From the NCBI RefSeq assembly GCF_050320395.1, contig NZ_CP144459.1:930001-994000 (forward strand): DNA of 64,000 bases, given 5' to 3'. Both the position numbers and the translations under genes were made by a program. This DNA is from Treponema_C sp050320395 (GTDB lineage Bacteria; Spirochaetota; Spirochaetia; Treponematales; Treponemataceae). The notes below the pieces were generated by a model, which was not told the origin of the DNA, ran no database searches, and worked only from the letters and a program-made list of their open reading frames with translations. Of the stretch, positions 1-8,055 are shown one piece after another. Every line of letters starts with the position of its first letter. The first letter of the stretch is position 1.

Positions 1-1
1 T

Positions 2-592
2 AAGGAAGCCGATCCGGAGCATCGGCATTTGTCGCATTTATACGGATTATATCCCTCGGATGACTTATGTACATTACATAATGCGGATTTATTGAATGCC
101 TGTAGAAAAACACTTAAACGGCGTACCGATGAAGGTCCCGGCTGGAGTAAAGCATGGAAGGCTTGTTTATATGCCCGGCTGAAAGACGGTGAAAAAGCCT
201 TGTCTTTACTGAAGAATCTTTTAACTCCGGTTTCGGCTTCAGCTGTAAGTTATGTCGGAGGAGGCAGCTATATAAATCTTTTATGTGCCCATCCTCCGTT
301 TCAAATTGACGGAAACTTCGGTGCCGCTGCGGCTATAGCCGAGATGTTGATACAAAGCCATACGGAATATATTGAACTTTTGCCCGCCCTTCCTGCCGAA
401 TGGAAGCGAGGCCGGGTAAAGGGTTTGTGTGCAAGAGGCGGGTATATATTTGATTTTGAATGGAATGAATGTTCAATTACGAAATTGAGGATTTATTCAA
501 AAAATAAAAAAAAATGTAAGGTTTTTTTCAATAATACCTGTAAAGACTGTAAATGCAGGGCTTTACCGCAGAGATATACTCGTTATCTGTAA
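2..592 (+). CDS. GH95-type alpha-L-fucosidase, C-terminal part (cut by window edge)
   Basis: The reading frame is open from the first bases of the window, so the gene begins upstream and only about 196 C-terminal residues are seen. They match the end of glycoside hydrolase family 95 enzymes, which remove terminal fucose from glycans: an HRHLSHLYGLYP motif near the start, a GW(S)xAWK motif, then AHPPFQIDGNFG and a LLPALPAEW motif before the final beta-rich domain. The AHPPFQIDGNFG segment is very characteristic of the family. No signal peptide can be judged because the N-terminus is missing. It probably belongs to a carbohydrate-use locus lying to the left; its link to the ABC importer downstream is not shown. 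Confidence 0.85.
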   Translation, partial: KEADPEHRHLSHLYGLYPSDDLCTLHNADLLNACRKTLKRRTDEGPGWSKAWKACLYARLKDGEKALSLLKNLLTPVSASAVSYVGGGSYINLLCAHPPFQIDGNFGAAAAIAEMLIQSHTEYIELLPALPAEWKRGRVKGLCARGGYIFDFEWNECSITKLRIYSKNKKKCKVFFNNTCKDCKCRALPQRYTRYL

Positions 593-709
593 GAATGCTG
601 AATAGTCAACAAATGTGCAGGATTGTCACGTTGACTTTGCGGAAATTCGGTTATACCCTCTTTAATATATAGTTGTGTGTAAACTGCACAGATTAAGGAG
701 GATTGTTTT

Positions 710-1741
710 ATGAAAAAAATCATTGCATCAATTTTTATTGCCGGACTGATTACCGCAGTGTTGATCGGTTGCGCCAAAAAGGATGCATCGGGTACTCAAG
801 CTGCCGCAAAAGCCGCATCAAAGAAGCTTGTTGTCTATTCGCCTGCTCCCGAAAAACTCTTAAATATGATTATTCAGGAATTTCAGGATAAAACGGGTAT
901 CAAGATTGAACTTGTACAGGCGGGCTCGGGAGAGCTTTTAACCAGAATAAAGTCGGAAAGTGCCAATCCCTTTGCGGATATTATGTTTGCAGGGGGGGCT
1001 GAATCCATGGAAGCTTTTAAAGAATTCTTTGCAGTCTATAAATCTCCTGAAACCGCTCATATTAATACGGAATATATCAGTTCCGAAAATCTGTGGACAG
1101 GCGTTTTTGTTTCTCCGACCGTGATTATGTATAATAAGAATTTGGTATCTGCAGCCGATGCTCCGAAGGGCTGGGCAACCTTTGCCGATGCAAAGTGGAA
1201 GGGCCATTTGGCTTTTGCGGATCCTGCATCTTCAGGCTCGGCTTATACTACCTTATCCATTTTATTGGCATCTATGGATAAGGGAGACGGAGGATGGAAC
1301 TTTATACGGACATACATAAAGGCATTGGACGGTAATATTTTATCCAGTTCTTCGGCCCCTCATAAGGGAGTTTCGGACGGTGAGTATTATATGTGTATCA
1401 CGCCTGAAGAATCGGTACTGCAATATTTAAGAGCAGGGGCCCAACATATCGGTATAATTTATCCTGAAGAAGGAACCGGCGCCGTACCGTCATCCGTTGC
1501 CGTTGTAAAAAATGCTCCGAATATGGAAAATGCAAAATTATTTGTCGATTTTGTACTGGGTAAAGAAGTGCAAACAAAGATTCCCGAGCACTTATACCGT
1601 CATGTTCGTACCGATTTACCCGCATCAGGCGATTTTAAACCTTTGTCGGAAATCCTGATGAAAAACTATGATTTTTTAGCGGCATCAAAAAATAAAACGG
1701 CCAATATAAAACAATGGACCGATATAGTAGTCGGTAAATAA
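710..1741 (+). CDS. ABC importer substrate-binding lipoprotein (Afu/Fbp type)
   Basis: 343 residues. A lysine-rich start and hydrophobic stretch end in a lipobox (LIGC, Cys21), so this is a lipoprotein tethered to the outer face of the inner membrane. The mature part resembles the periplasmic binding proteins of the AfuA/FbpA group (VVYSPAPEKLLN near the start; ADIMFAGGAESM; SSGSAYTTL), which bind ferric iron, thiamine, phosphonates or hexose phosphates; the ligand cannot be told from sequence. A strong ribosome site (AAGGAGG, about 694) precedes the ATG. The next two genes are the matching ATPase and permease. A 15-bp hairpin follows the stop and may lower expression of the downstream genes. 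Confidence 0.85.
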   Translation: MKKIIASIFIAGLITAVLIGCAKKDASGTQAAAKAASKKLVVYSPAPEKLLNMIIQEFQDKTGIKIELVQAGSGELLTRIKSESANPFADIMFAGGAESMEAFKEFFAVYKSPETAHINTEYISSENLWTGVFVSPTVIMYNKNLVSAADAPKGWATFADAKWKGHLAFADPASSGSAYTTLSILLASMDKGDGGWNFIRTYIKALDGNILSSSSAPHKGVSDGEYYMCITPEESVLQYLRAGAQHIGIIYPEEGTGAVPSSVAVVKNAPNMENAKLFVDFVLGKEVQTKIPEHLYRHVRTDLPASGDFKPLSEILMKNYDFLAASKNKTANIKQWTDIVVGK

Positions 1742-1762
1742 CGGTATTATTTTCGCTCTATA

Positions 1763-1803
1763 AAATGTCGGGTAAAAGCCGAGTGTGTTTTTATCCGACA
1801 TTT
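1763..1803 (+). terminator. intercistronic hairpin, likely partial terminator or mRNA stabiliser
   Basis: Arms 1763-1777 and 1789-1803 form a 15-bp stem with one G-T pair and an 11-base loop, 21 bases after the binding-protein stop codon and 36 before the ATPase start. Only a short, interrupted T tract follows. Hairpins here commonly let the binding protein be made in excess over the membrane components. Confidence 0.6.
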
Positions 1804-1838
1804 CTTATTTATATACGTGCTGATTTTAGGAGGATATT

Positions 1839-2927
1839 GTGAGTCATAATGTTCATATTGCGGATGCCGTAAAATCATACGGTAGTTTTAATGCCGTCGA
1901 TAATGTGACTATAGATATAAAAAGCGGAGAACTTTTTACGCTTCTCGGTCCATCAGGCTGCGGAAAAACCACTTTACTTAGAATGATTGCCGGTTTTAAT
2001 TCGATTGAAAACGGTACGATTTCTTTTGACAAAAAGATAATCAACACCATTCCGGCTTATAAGAGAAATATAGGAATGGTTTTTCAAAACTATGCCATTT
2101 TCCCGCATTTGTCCGTATTTGATAACGTTGCCTACGGGCTCAAAGCACGAAAAATAAAAAAAAACGAGATAACTGAACGTGTTATTGAAGCTCTGCGAAT
2201 GGTACAAATCGAAAATCTTAAAGACCGTTCGCCTGCAAATATGTCCGGAGGGCAGCAACAAAGGGTTGCTTTGGCACGTGCTATTGTTATTCACCCCGAT
2301 ATATTGTTAATGGATGAGCCCTTATCCAATCTCGATGCTAAACTGCGTATACAGATGCGTGTTACCATAAAAAAAGTTCAAAAAAAGTTGGGGATTACTA
2401 CTATTTACGTAACGCATGATCAGGAAGAAGCCCTGGCTATTTCAGATCGCATTGCCGTAATGAAAAACGGTAAGATTCAGCAAGTAGGTACTCCGAAGGA
2501 AATTTATACAAAACCTGCAAATAAGTTTGTGGCCAGTTTTATAGGTACATCGAATATTCTTGCCGGCACGGTTAGCGAAAATGAAAACGGGAATGCTCAA
2601 ATATCGATAGCGGACGGACTTTTATTGACCGCTCAGATAAGGCGGGGGTATAAGGGCCCCGTGTCCGTCTCCGTTCGACCGGAGGCTTTTCAAATAACTG
2701 CGGATAAGTCCGGCAGTTTGCAGGGGCGTATTGCATTAAAGACTTTTTTAGGAGACTTTATTAATTATGAAATATCTTTGAGTGACGGTACAACGGTAGA
2801 AGTGAATCAGTATTTGAAAGATATGGAAAAAGAATTTGAAACGGGCGACTTTATTGCTTTGAAAATCCCGGAAGGGAAGTTCAATGTATTTGATGTATCG
2901 GAAGAGGAGTTGCTGCTCAATGGATAA
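1839..2927 (+). CDS. ABC importer ATPase (FbpC/AfuC/PotA type)
   Basis: 362 residues, GTG start set by AGGAGG at 1828-1833. Walker A GPSGCGKTT at residues 37-45, Q-loop at Gln83, signature MSGGQ at 135-139, Walker B ILLMDE at 155-160 and a C-terminal TOBE-like region from about residue 240. It powers the importer by hydrolysing ATP at the cytoplasmic face of the permease. The stop overlaps the permease start by 8 bases, so the two are translationally coupled. Confidence 0.9.
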   Translation: MSHNVHIADAVKSYGSFNAVDNVTIDIKSGELFTLLGPSGCGKTTLLRMIAGFNSIENGTISFDKKIINTIPAYKRNIGMVFQNYAIFPHLSVFDNVAYGLKARKIKKNEITERVIEALRMVQIENLKDRSPANMSGGQQQRVALARAIVIHPDILLMDEPLSNLDAKLRIQMRVTIKKVQKKLGITTIYVTHDQEEALAISDRIAVMKNGKIQQVGTPKEIYTKPANKFVASFIGTSNILAGTVSENENGNAQISIADGLLLTAQIRRGYKGPVSVSVRPEAFQITADKSGSLQGRIALKTFLGDFINYEISLSDGTTVEVNQYLKDMEKEFETGDFIALKIPEGKFNVFDVSEEELLLNG

Positions 2928-4584
2928 AATATCTTTTGCGATGCCTAAAAACAAGTGGGATTTTTGGAAAATTATTTCATTGGTTTTATTGGTTTTATTA
3001 TCGGTTTTTTTGTTATATCCGCTTATAACAATAGGTTATAAGAGTCTTCTAAATACGGAGGGAAACTTTACTTTAAGTAACTATAAAGATTTTTTTACTT
3101 TAAAGTATTATACATCGGCTTTAAAACACAGTTTTGCCGTGTGCAGTTTGGCGACAATTTTTGCAGCTTTAATCAGTATTCCTATCGCATATATTTCTTC
3201 GCGCTATACTATTGCAGGAAAAAAGCTCTTAAATACAATTATCATTATGTCAATGATTTCTCCTCCGTTTATCGGAGCATATTCATGGATATTACTTTTC
3301 GGAAGAAGCGGTGTTATTACCGTTTTTTTTAAAAGTATCGGTATTATTGTGCCTTCCATCTACGGTTTCCCGGGAATTATTCTTGTTTTTACGGTAAAAT
3401 TTTTTCCGCTTATATATTTATATGTGAGCGGGGCGCTCAGTTCAATCGATGTATCTTTGGAAGAAGCTGCAGAAAATTTGGGAATGTCCCGGCTTAAACG
3501 AATTTGGACAATTACTTTTCCGCTTATATTACCTACAATATCCGCCGCAATGCTTATGACCTTTATGGCTGCTCTTGCGGATTTCGGAACTCCTATGCTT
3601 ATCGGAGAAGGATATAAGGTTCTTCCGGTTCTCATATATCAGCATTATCTCAGTGAAACCGGCGGTGACGCCACAATGGCAAGTACGTTGAGCGTTATTA
3701 TTATACTATGCGCGCTGCTTGTTTTGCTTATACAGAAATTTATTGTAAGCCGCAGAAATTATAATATGAATATGCTTCGGCCGCCTGAGGTAATTAAAAT
3801 CACGGGCGGAAAAAAGTTTATTGCAACCGCTCTTTGTTATATTGTTGCCTTTGTAGGAATTCTGCCTCAACTAACGGTTTTATTTACGTCATTTTTAAAA
3901 ACAAGCGGTCCTCTATTTGTAAAAGGATTCAGTACGGACAGTTACCGGAATGTATTCGGTAAACTTGCCCGTTCTTTAACCAATACGTTTACTTTTTCAC
4001 TTATTGCGATTATCATAATGGTTGTAGCCGGTTTAATTATTGCCTATCTATCCGTACGCAGAAAGAATCATCTTAATACCGCTCTTGATATTTTGGTTAT
4101 GTTTCCGTATGTTATTCCGGGGGCTGTTTTAGGAATTTCTTTATTATTGTCTTTTAATCAAAAACCCTTATTGTTTACCGGAACGTGGTTTATTATGGTA
4201 TTGGCTTATGTTATACGTAAACTGCCGTATACGGTTCGTTCCGCCTCGGCTATTTTATATCAAATAGATCCCGCTATTGAAGAGGCTTCGATTAATTTGG
4301 GGGTATCACCTGCTCGAACTTTTTTTAAAACTACGGCTATATTGATGCTGCCGGGGGTTTTTTCCGGAGCAATCATGAGCTGGATTACGACTATTAACGA
4401 GTTGAGTTCGAGTATTATGTTGTATACATCTAAAACCTCAACTATTTCCGTATCCGTTTATACCGAAGTTTTAAGAGGAAATTTCGGTACAGCAGCTGCC
4501 TTAGCCGTTATATTGTCGTTTACCAGTATTATGTCGGTTTTTTTATTTACTAAATTGTCGGGAGGCAAAACAATCAGCTTGTAA
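2920..4584 (+). CDS. ABC importer permease, two fused halves (FbpB/AfuB type)
   Basis: 554 residues from the ATG at 2920, chosen because GAAGAGGAG lies just upstream and it overlaps the ATPase gene by 8 bases; an earlier ATG at 2884 lies deeper inside the ATPase gene. Around twelve membrane segments in two repeated halves, each with an EAA-type loop (SLEEAAENLGMS near residue 180; PAIEEASINLGVS near residue 450) that docks on the ATPase. This single-chain double permease is typical of iron(III) and sugar-phosphate importers. The gene ends 13 bases before the convergent response regulator, with no clear terminator between them. Confidence 0.88.
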   Translation: MDKISFAMPKNKWDFWKIISLVLLVLLSVFLLYPLITIGYKSLLNTEGNFTLSNYKDFFTLKYYTSALKHSFAVCSLATIFAALISIPIAYISSRYTIAGKKLLNTIIIMSMISPPFIGAYSWILLFGRSGVITVFFKSIGIIVPSIYGFPGIILVFTVKFFPLIYLYVSGALSSIDVSLEEAAENLGMSRLKRIWTITFPLILPTISAAMLMTFMAALADFGTPMLIGEGYKVLPVLIYQHYLSETGGDATMASTLSVIIILCALLVLLIQKFIVSRRNYNMNMLRPPEVIKITGGKKFIATALCYIVAFVGILPQLTVLFTSFLKTSGPLFVKGFSTDSYRNVFGKLARSLTNTFTFSLIAIIIMVVAGLIIAYLSVRRKNHLNTALDILVMFPYVIPGAVLGISLLLSFNQKPLLFTGTWFIMVLAYVIRKLPYTVRSASAILYQIDPAIEEASINLGVSPARTFFKTTAILMLPGVFSGAIMSWITTINELSSSIMLYTSKTSTISVSVYTEVLRGNFGTAAALAVILSFTSIMSVFLFTKLSGGKTISL

Positions 4585-4597
4585 TGCTATCGGTTTT

Positions 4598-5416
4598 TTA
4601 TATATCCGAGGCTTTTTCAACGGTGTATTGACGTTCTTTAAACTGTTTAGGAGTCAGGCCTGTATATTTTTTGAATAATGCACTGAAATAACGTTGATCT
4701 TTATATCCGACTTTTTCAGCAGCGGCATAGATTTTTATATCATCGTTATTCAGAAGTATACAGGCATTTTTTATGCGTATGTAAGTTAAGTATTCAATAA
4801 AGGAGTAGCCTGTGTATTCTTTGAAAAGTTTTGTTAAATAACTTTCACTGATAATCAATTTTCTACAAACATCGGCTATTGTAATATTACGGCCGTAATT
4901 ATCTTCAATAAACCTTATTGCCTTTAAAATATACTTATTTTTCCCGGTATTATATTCATTTGAATATTCTTTAAATTGTGCAAAGGGTATGTCGTTTGCA
5001 GTAATGATTTTTACGGGTATGTTCGGGGGAAGTTCTTCTCTGTTTTTTATAATTTTTTTACAAACCCGCTCAACGGTTTGCTTTAATTCTTCTTCGTCAA
5101 TCGGCTTACATAAATAGTCCGATACACCCAACCGTATCGCTTTTTTTGCATATGAGAAATCATTATATCCGGATATAATAATAAATTCGGGATAATAAAA
5201 GCCGAGGCATTGTTCAATGAGAGAAAGTCCATCCATAGTGGGCATTCTGATATCCGTTATAACAATATCGGGTTTAAGTTTTTTTATCAACATTAAAGCT
5301 TCCGCTCCGTTTGCCGCTTCTCCGATAACCTTGCAGCCCATTTTGTCCCAATCAATAGTTAAAATTAAGCCCCGACGCAAAATCTGTTCGTCTTCGGCAA
5401 TAAAACAGGTTATCAT
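4598..5416 (-). CDS. YesN-type response regulator with AraC DNA-binding domain
   Basis: 272 residues. N-terminal receiver domain with the acidic pocket (AEDE, residues 7-10), phosphoacceptor Asp55 in VITDIRMP and Lys104 in YLCKP. A linker is followed by an AraC-type double helix-turn-helix from about residue 165 to 265 (KLFKEYTGYSFIEYL; YFSALFKKYTGLTPKQF). The start codon overlaps the stop of the kinase gene as ATGA. It should activate transcription when phosphorylated by that kinase. Lying convergent to the ABC importer, it probably controls that importer, as YesMN-type pairs often do for neighbouring transporters; this is inference. Confidence 0.9.
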   Translation of the reverse strand: MITCFIAEDEQILRRGLILTIDWDKMGCKVIGEAANGAEALMLIKKLKPDIVITDIRMPTMDGLSLIEQCLGFYYPEFIIISGYNDFSYAKKAIRLGVSDYLCKPIDEEELKQTVERVCKKIIKNREELPPNIPVKIITANDIPFAQFKEYSNEYNTGKNKYILKAIRFIEDNYGRNITIADVCRKLIISESYLTKLFKEYTGYSFIEYLTYIRIKNACILLNNDDIKIYAAAEKVGYKDQRYFSALFKKYTGLTPKQFKERQYTVEKASDI

Positions 5417-7200
5417 GTGTTCTCCTGAACTATCGGTATATACGGCAGCTTTATTGTAACTACGGTACCGCAGCCGTTGCGCTTATTTATAGACAGCCCA
5501 TAACGGGTGCCGTAATACAATTTTATGCGTTTATCTATATTTTTCAATCCGATGTGTTTTTCTCCCGTTCTGTCCGACCCGATTGATTTTCTGATTTCTT
5601 TTAGCTTTTTATCGGGAATTCCCACCCCGTCATCTTCAACTCTAAATATAACGGTATTTTTTCTTATAAGACCTTCTATTGTCAAATTTCCCGTATCAGG
5701 CTTCGGTTCCAAACCGTGAATCATTGCATTTTCTACAAGCGGTTGCAGTATCAGTGCCGGTGTCCTATAACCGAGTAATTCTTGAACGATATCTATTTTA
5801 ACCGAAAACTTATCGGCAAATCTGATTTTTTGTATTGCAATATAGGCATTCAGGTTCTTTAGACTTTCTTCGATAGTGATGAATTCTTCAGACACACGCA
5901 TACCGGTTTTTAAAATATGATTTAAATTATTTACCATTATATAAATTTCCTGCTGGTTATTTAATTTTGCAAGCCACTTAATCGAATCCAAAGTATTATA
6001 AAAAAAATGCGGATGTATTTGTGATTGTAAATTCTTTAACTCCGATAAACGCAGCCGCTCCTGTTTTTCACGGTCATTTTTGAATAAAACATTTATTTTT
6101 TCACACATGATATTAAACTGTTTCGCAAGGTATCCGAATTCATTATTGGCTTTAATTGTTATTTTACGATTAAAATCTCCCGATTCTACTGCCTGCATTG
6201 CAAAGACAATTTTTTGAAGAGGCTTGTTGATATGTTTGGAAATAATAAATGAAACGATTATGGAAATTGCTATTATTATCAGTGCCGTTACGCTCAGAAT
6301 ATAGGAAGCAATGGATAAATTTCCGATAATTAAGCTGATGTTTAAAGCACTGATAATAATAAAATTATATTTTCTTGAAGGGCTGTATGTGTATAACAGT
6401 TCTTTATTATTGCTGTGTTTTAATACATAGCCTTTTTGATGCGTGTATTCGCGGTGCGGCCATGTGATAAAATGTGTTTGCGTTTCAAGCTCGGCATCAT
6501 TAAAAAGCAAATAGTAATTATGGGTCATAAGGCTGAAATTCATAGCCAGTATATCATCCGTGGCGATTATACTTTTTTTTAAAACTTCCATTGGAATATC
6601 AATAGCAATATATCCGCTGATTCCCTTTTCGGTGCGCACCGCGGATATCACGGATGCGGCCATTTTTATGTGATCGGGGTGGGTGTATACAGTCGGATAT
6701 ACCTCCGCATGCTTACTGCCGTTAGCCGCTCTGAATACTCCCCAGTTTTTGTTGTTTTCGAGTTTATACATATCCGGCAATTTTTTTAGAGATATTGCTT
6801 TATCGAAATTGGTACAAATGATATGAATATCTGCGGAATTGTCCAGCTCGGATAACATACGGTACATTTTTTCATATATTTTTTGCACCGTATTTTCATT
6901 AGTATTTTGATTTGATAAGAATACGGGCAGTAAGGAATCCGTACACAATTCATTCAACGCAAAAACGTACTTATCCAATAATGAATCTATCGATACTATT
7001 GCGCTGTCCGTTGCTTTTTCCGCTTCCTGTATAAGGCGGCGGCGGATGATATTATCTACAATAGTGCTGGAAAATATTCCGATAAGTAGAGACGGAATAA
7101 TCCCGATAGCTAAAAAAATGCCGAGAAGCGTTTTATAAAATTTTTTAGAGCTTATTCCGGTCGGAGCGTATTTGCGGATAACTTTTCGCACGGTAAACAT
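5413..7200 (-). CDS. YesM-type sensor histidine kinase
   Basis: 595 residues. A first membrane segment (about 22-45), an extracytoplasmic sensor region (about 48-280, Cache-like in size and position), a second membrane segment (about 300-322), a HAMP linker (about 320-375), the His_kinase box QIHPHFFYNTL with phosphoacceptor His398, and an ATPase domain with LVENAMIHG (Asn491) and DDGVGIPD. This is the standard plan of the kinases paired with AraC-type response regulators. The gene is first in a two-gene operon. Confidence 0.9.
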   Translation of the reverse strand: MFTVRKVIRKYAPTGISSKKFYKTLLGIFLAIGIIPSLLIGIFSSTIVDNIIRRRLIQEAEKATDSAIVSIDSLLDKYVFALNELCTDSLLPVFLSNQNTNENTVQKIYEKMYRMLSELDNSADIHIICTNFDKAISLKKLPDMYKLENNKNWGVFRAANGSKHAEVYPTVYTHPDHIKMAASVISAVRTEKGISGYIAIDIPMEVLKKSIIATDDILAMNFSLMTHNYYLLFNDAELETQTHFITWPHREYTHQKGYVLKHSNNKELLYTYSPSRKYNFIIISALNISLIIGNLSIASYILSVTALIIIAISIIVSFIISKHINKPLQKIVFAMQAVESGDFNRKITIKANNEFGYLAKQFNIMCEKINVLFKNDREKQERLRLSELKNLQSQIHPHFFYNTLDSIKWLAKLNNQQEIYIMVNNLNHILKTGMRVSEEFITIEESLKNLNAYIAIQKIRFADKFSVKIDIVQELLGYRTPALILQPLVENAMIHGLEPKPDTGNLTIEGLIRKNTVIFRVEDDGVGIPDKKLKEIRKSIGSDRTGEKHIGLKNIDKRIKLYYGTRYGLSINKRNGCGTVVTIKLPYIPIVQENT

Positions 7201-7222
7201 AACTATCTCTCTGCAGTATTTT

Positions 7223-7251
7223 AGTATAATAGGTTCATTATGCCTAGTCGA
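7223..7251 (-). promoter_or_regulatory. putative sigma-70 promoter of the two-component operon
   Basis: On the minus strand TCGACT (7246-7251) is followed after 17 bases by TATACT (7223-7228), 22 bases before the kinase start codon. Confidence 0.5.
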
Positions 7252-7279
7252 ACGTCTGCTCGTTACGGTTTTAAAATAA

Positions 7280-7333
7280 AAAAAACCGAAACTGTCTGCA
7301 AGGATGTTTCCTTATTTACAGTTTCGGTTTTTT
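7280..7333 (-). terminator. terminator of the tRNA operon
   Basis: A 16-bp perfect inverted repeat (7280-7295 with 7318-7333) with A-rich and T-rich outer ends, so it can act on both strands. On the minus strand it directly follows the tRNA-Lys 3' end and shares that gene's last base. Confidence 0.85.
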
Positions 7334-7405
7334 GAGCCATGCCGGCTTCGAACCAGCGACCCACAGATTAAGAGTCTGTTGCTCTACCAACTGAGCTAAT
7401 GGCCC
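7333..7405 (-). tRNA. tRNA-Lys (anticodon CTT)
   Basis: 73 bases on the minus strand. Acceptor stem GGGCCAT pairs with ATGGCTC (one G-T), D arm TAGCTCAGTTGGTAGAGC, anticodon loop CTCTTAA, T loop TTCGAAG. The 3' CCA is not encoded. It is last of three tRNAs transcribed together. Confidence 0.93.
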
Positions 7406-7421
7406 GTTTTATCCTGCTCAT

Positions 7422-7495
7422 CGCGTCCGACACGGTTCGAACGTGCGACCTACGGATTCGAAGTCCGTTGCTCTATCCGGCTGAGCTACGGACGC
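7422..7495 (-). tRNA. tRNA-Arg (anticodon TCG)
   Basis: 74 bases on the minus strand. Acceptor stem GCGTCCG pairs with CGGACGC, anticodon loop CTTCGAA gives anticodon TCG (reads CGA; CGN if modified), T loop TTCGAAC. The 3' CCA is not encoded. Middle gene of the tRNA operon. Confidence 0.93.
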
Positions 7496-7518
7496 ATAAA
7501 ACAGATATAATCTGTTCG

Positions 7519-7591
7519 GGTGCCTGAAGGGATTCGAACCCTCGACAACCAGATCCACAATCTGGCGCTCTACCCCTGAACTACAGGCACC
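7519..7591 (-). tRNA. tRNA-His (anticodon GTG)
   Basis: 73 bases on the minus strand, including the extra 5' G (-1) paired with C73 that is special to tRNA-His. Anticodon loop TTGTGGA gives GTG. T loop TTCGAAT. First gene of the tRNA operon. Confidence 0.93.
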
Positions 7592-7633
7592 ATGACGCTA
7601 CGGATATGGCTGATACCACCCGATACGCCGTTC

Positions 7634-7663
7634 AGTATATCAAAAAAGCCTTGTCTTAGTCAA
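7634..7663 (-). promoter_or_regulatory. promoter of the tRNA operon
   Basis: TTGACT (7658-7663) and TATACT (7634-7639) on the minus strand, 18 bases apart, about 43 bases upstream of tRNA-His. Confidence 0.75.
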
Positions 7664-7693
7664 GTGCTCATCCCCTCTTTTTCGGTGATTTTC

Positions 7694-8032
7694 TTATGTA
7701 ACGGGGGTTCCCGGCTCCACGTCTTTTTCGGGCTTTAAAAGAACGCAGGTTTTACCGTCTTCGGTTTCGCTGCACAAAAGCATACCCTGCGATTCTATAC
7801 CGCGCATTTTCCGCGGCTTTAAATTCACCAAAACGATAATGCGCTTTCCGGTCAATTCTTCTGCAGTGTAGTAATCGACCAAACTCGACACGATTTGCCG
7901 CGGGTTTTCTTCGCCGACATCGACCATAATTTTATACAGCTTTTCGGCATTTTCAACCTTTTCGCAGGATAAAACCGTTCCCGCCCTCATATCCAATTTT
8001 GCAAAATCGTCGTATTCAATAATGTCTTTCAT
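7694..8032 (-). CDS. tRNA-binding (EMAP/MetRS beta-like, CsaA-like) protein
   Basis: 112 residues forming one OB-fold tRNA-binding domain: FAKLDMRAGTVLSCEKVENAEKL at the start, then QIVSSL, and NLKPRKMRGIESQGMLL near the end, all hallmark segments of the domain found at the C-terminus of methionyl-tRNA synthetase and in free proteins such as CsaA. It could be a separate tRNA-binding appendix for MetRS or a chaperone-like CsaA; sequence alone does not decide. AGGAGT lies upstream. It follows guaA by 23 bases and is the last gene of the pyrG-guaA run. Confidence 0.85.
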   Translation of the reverse strand: MKDIIEYDDFAKLDMRAGTVLSCEKVENAEKLYKIMVDVGEENPRQIVSSLVDYYTAEELTGKRIIVLVNLKPRKMRGIESQGMLLCSETEDGKTCVLLKPEKDVEPGTPVT

Positions 8033-8055
8033 AATGACTCCTGTGTTTTTGTGTT

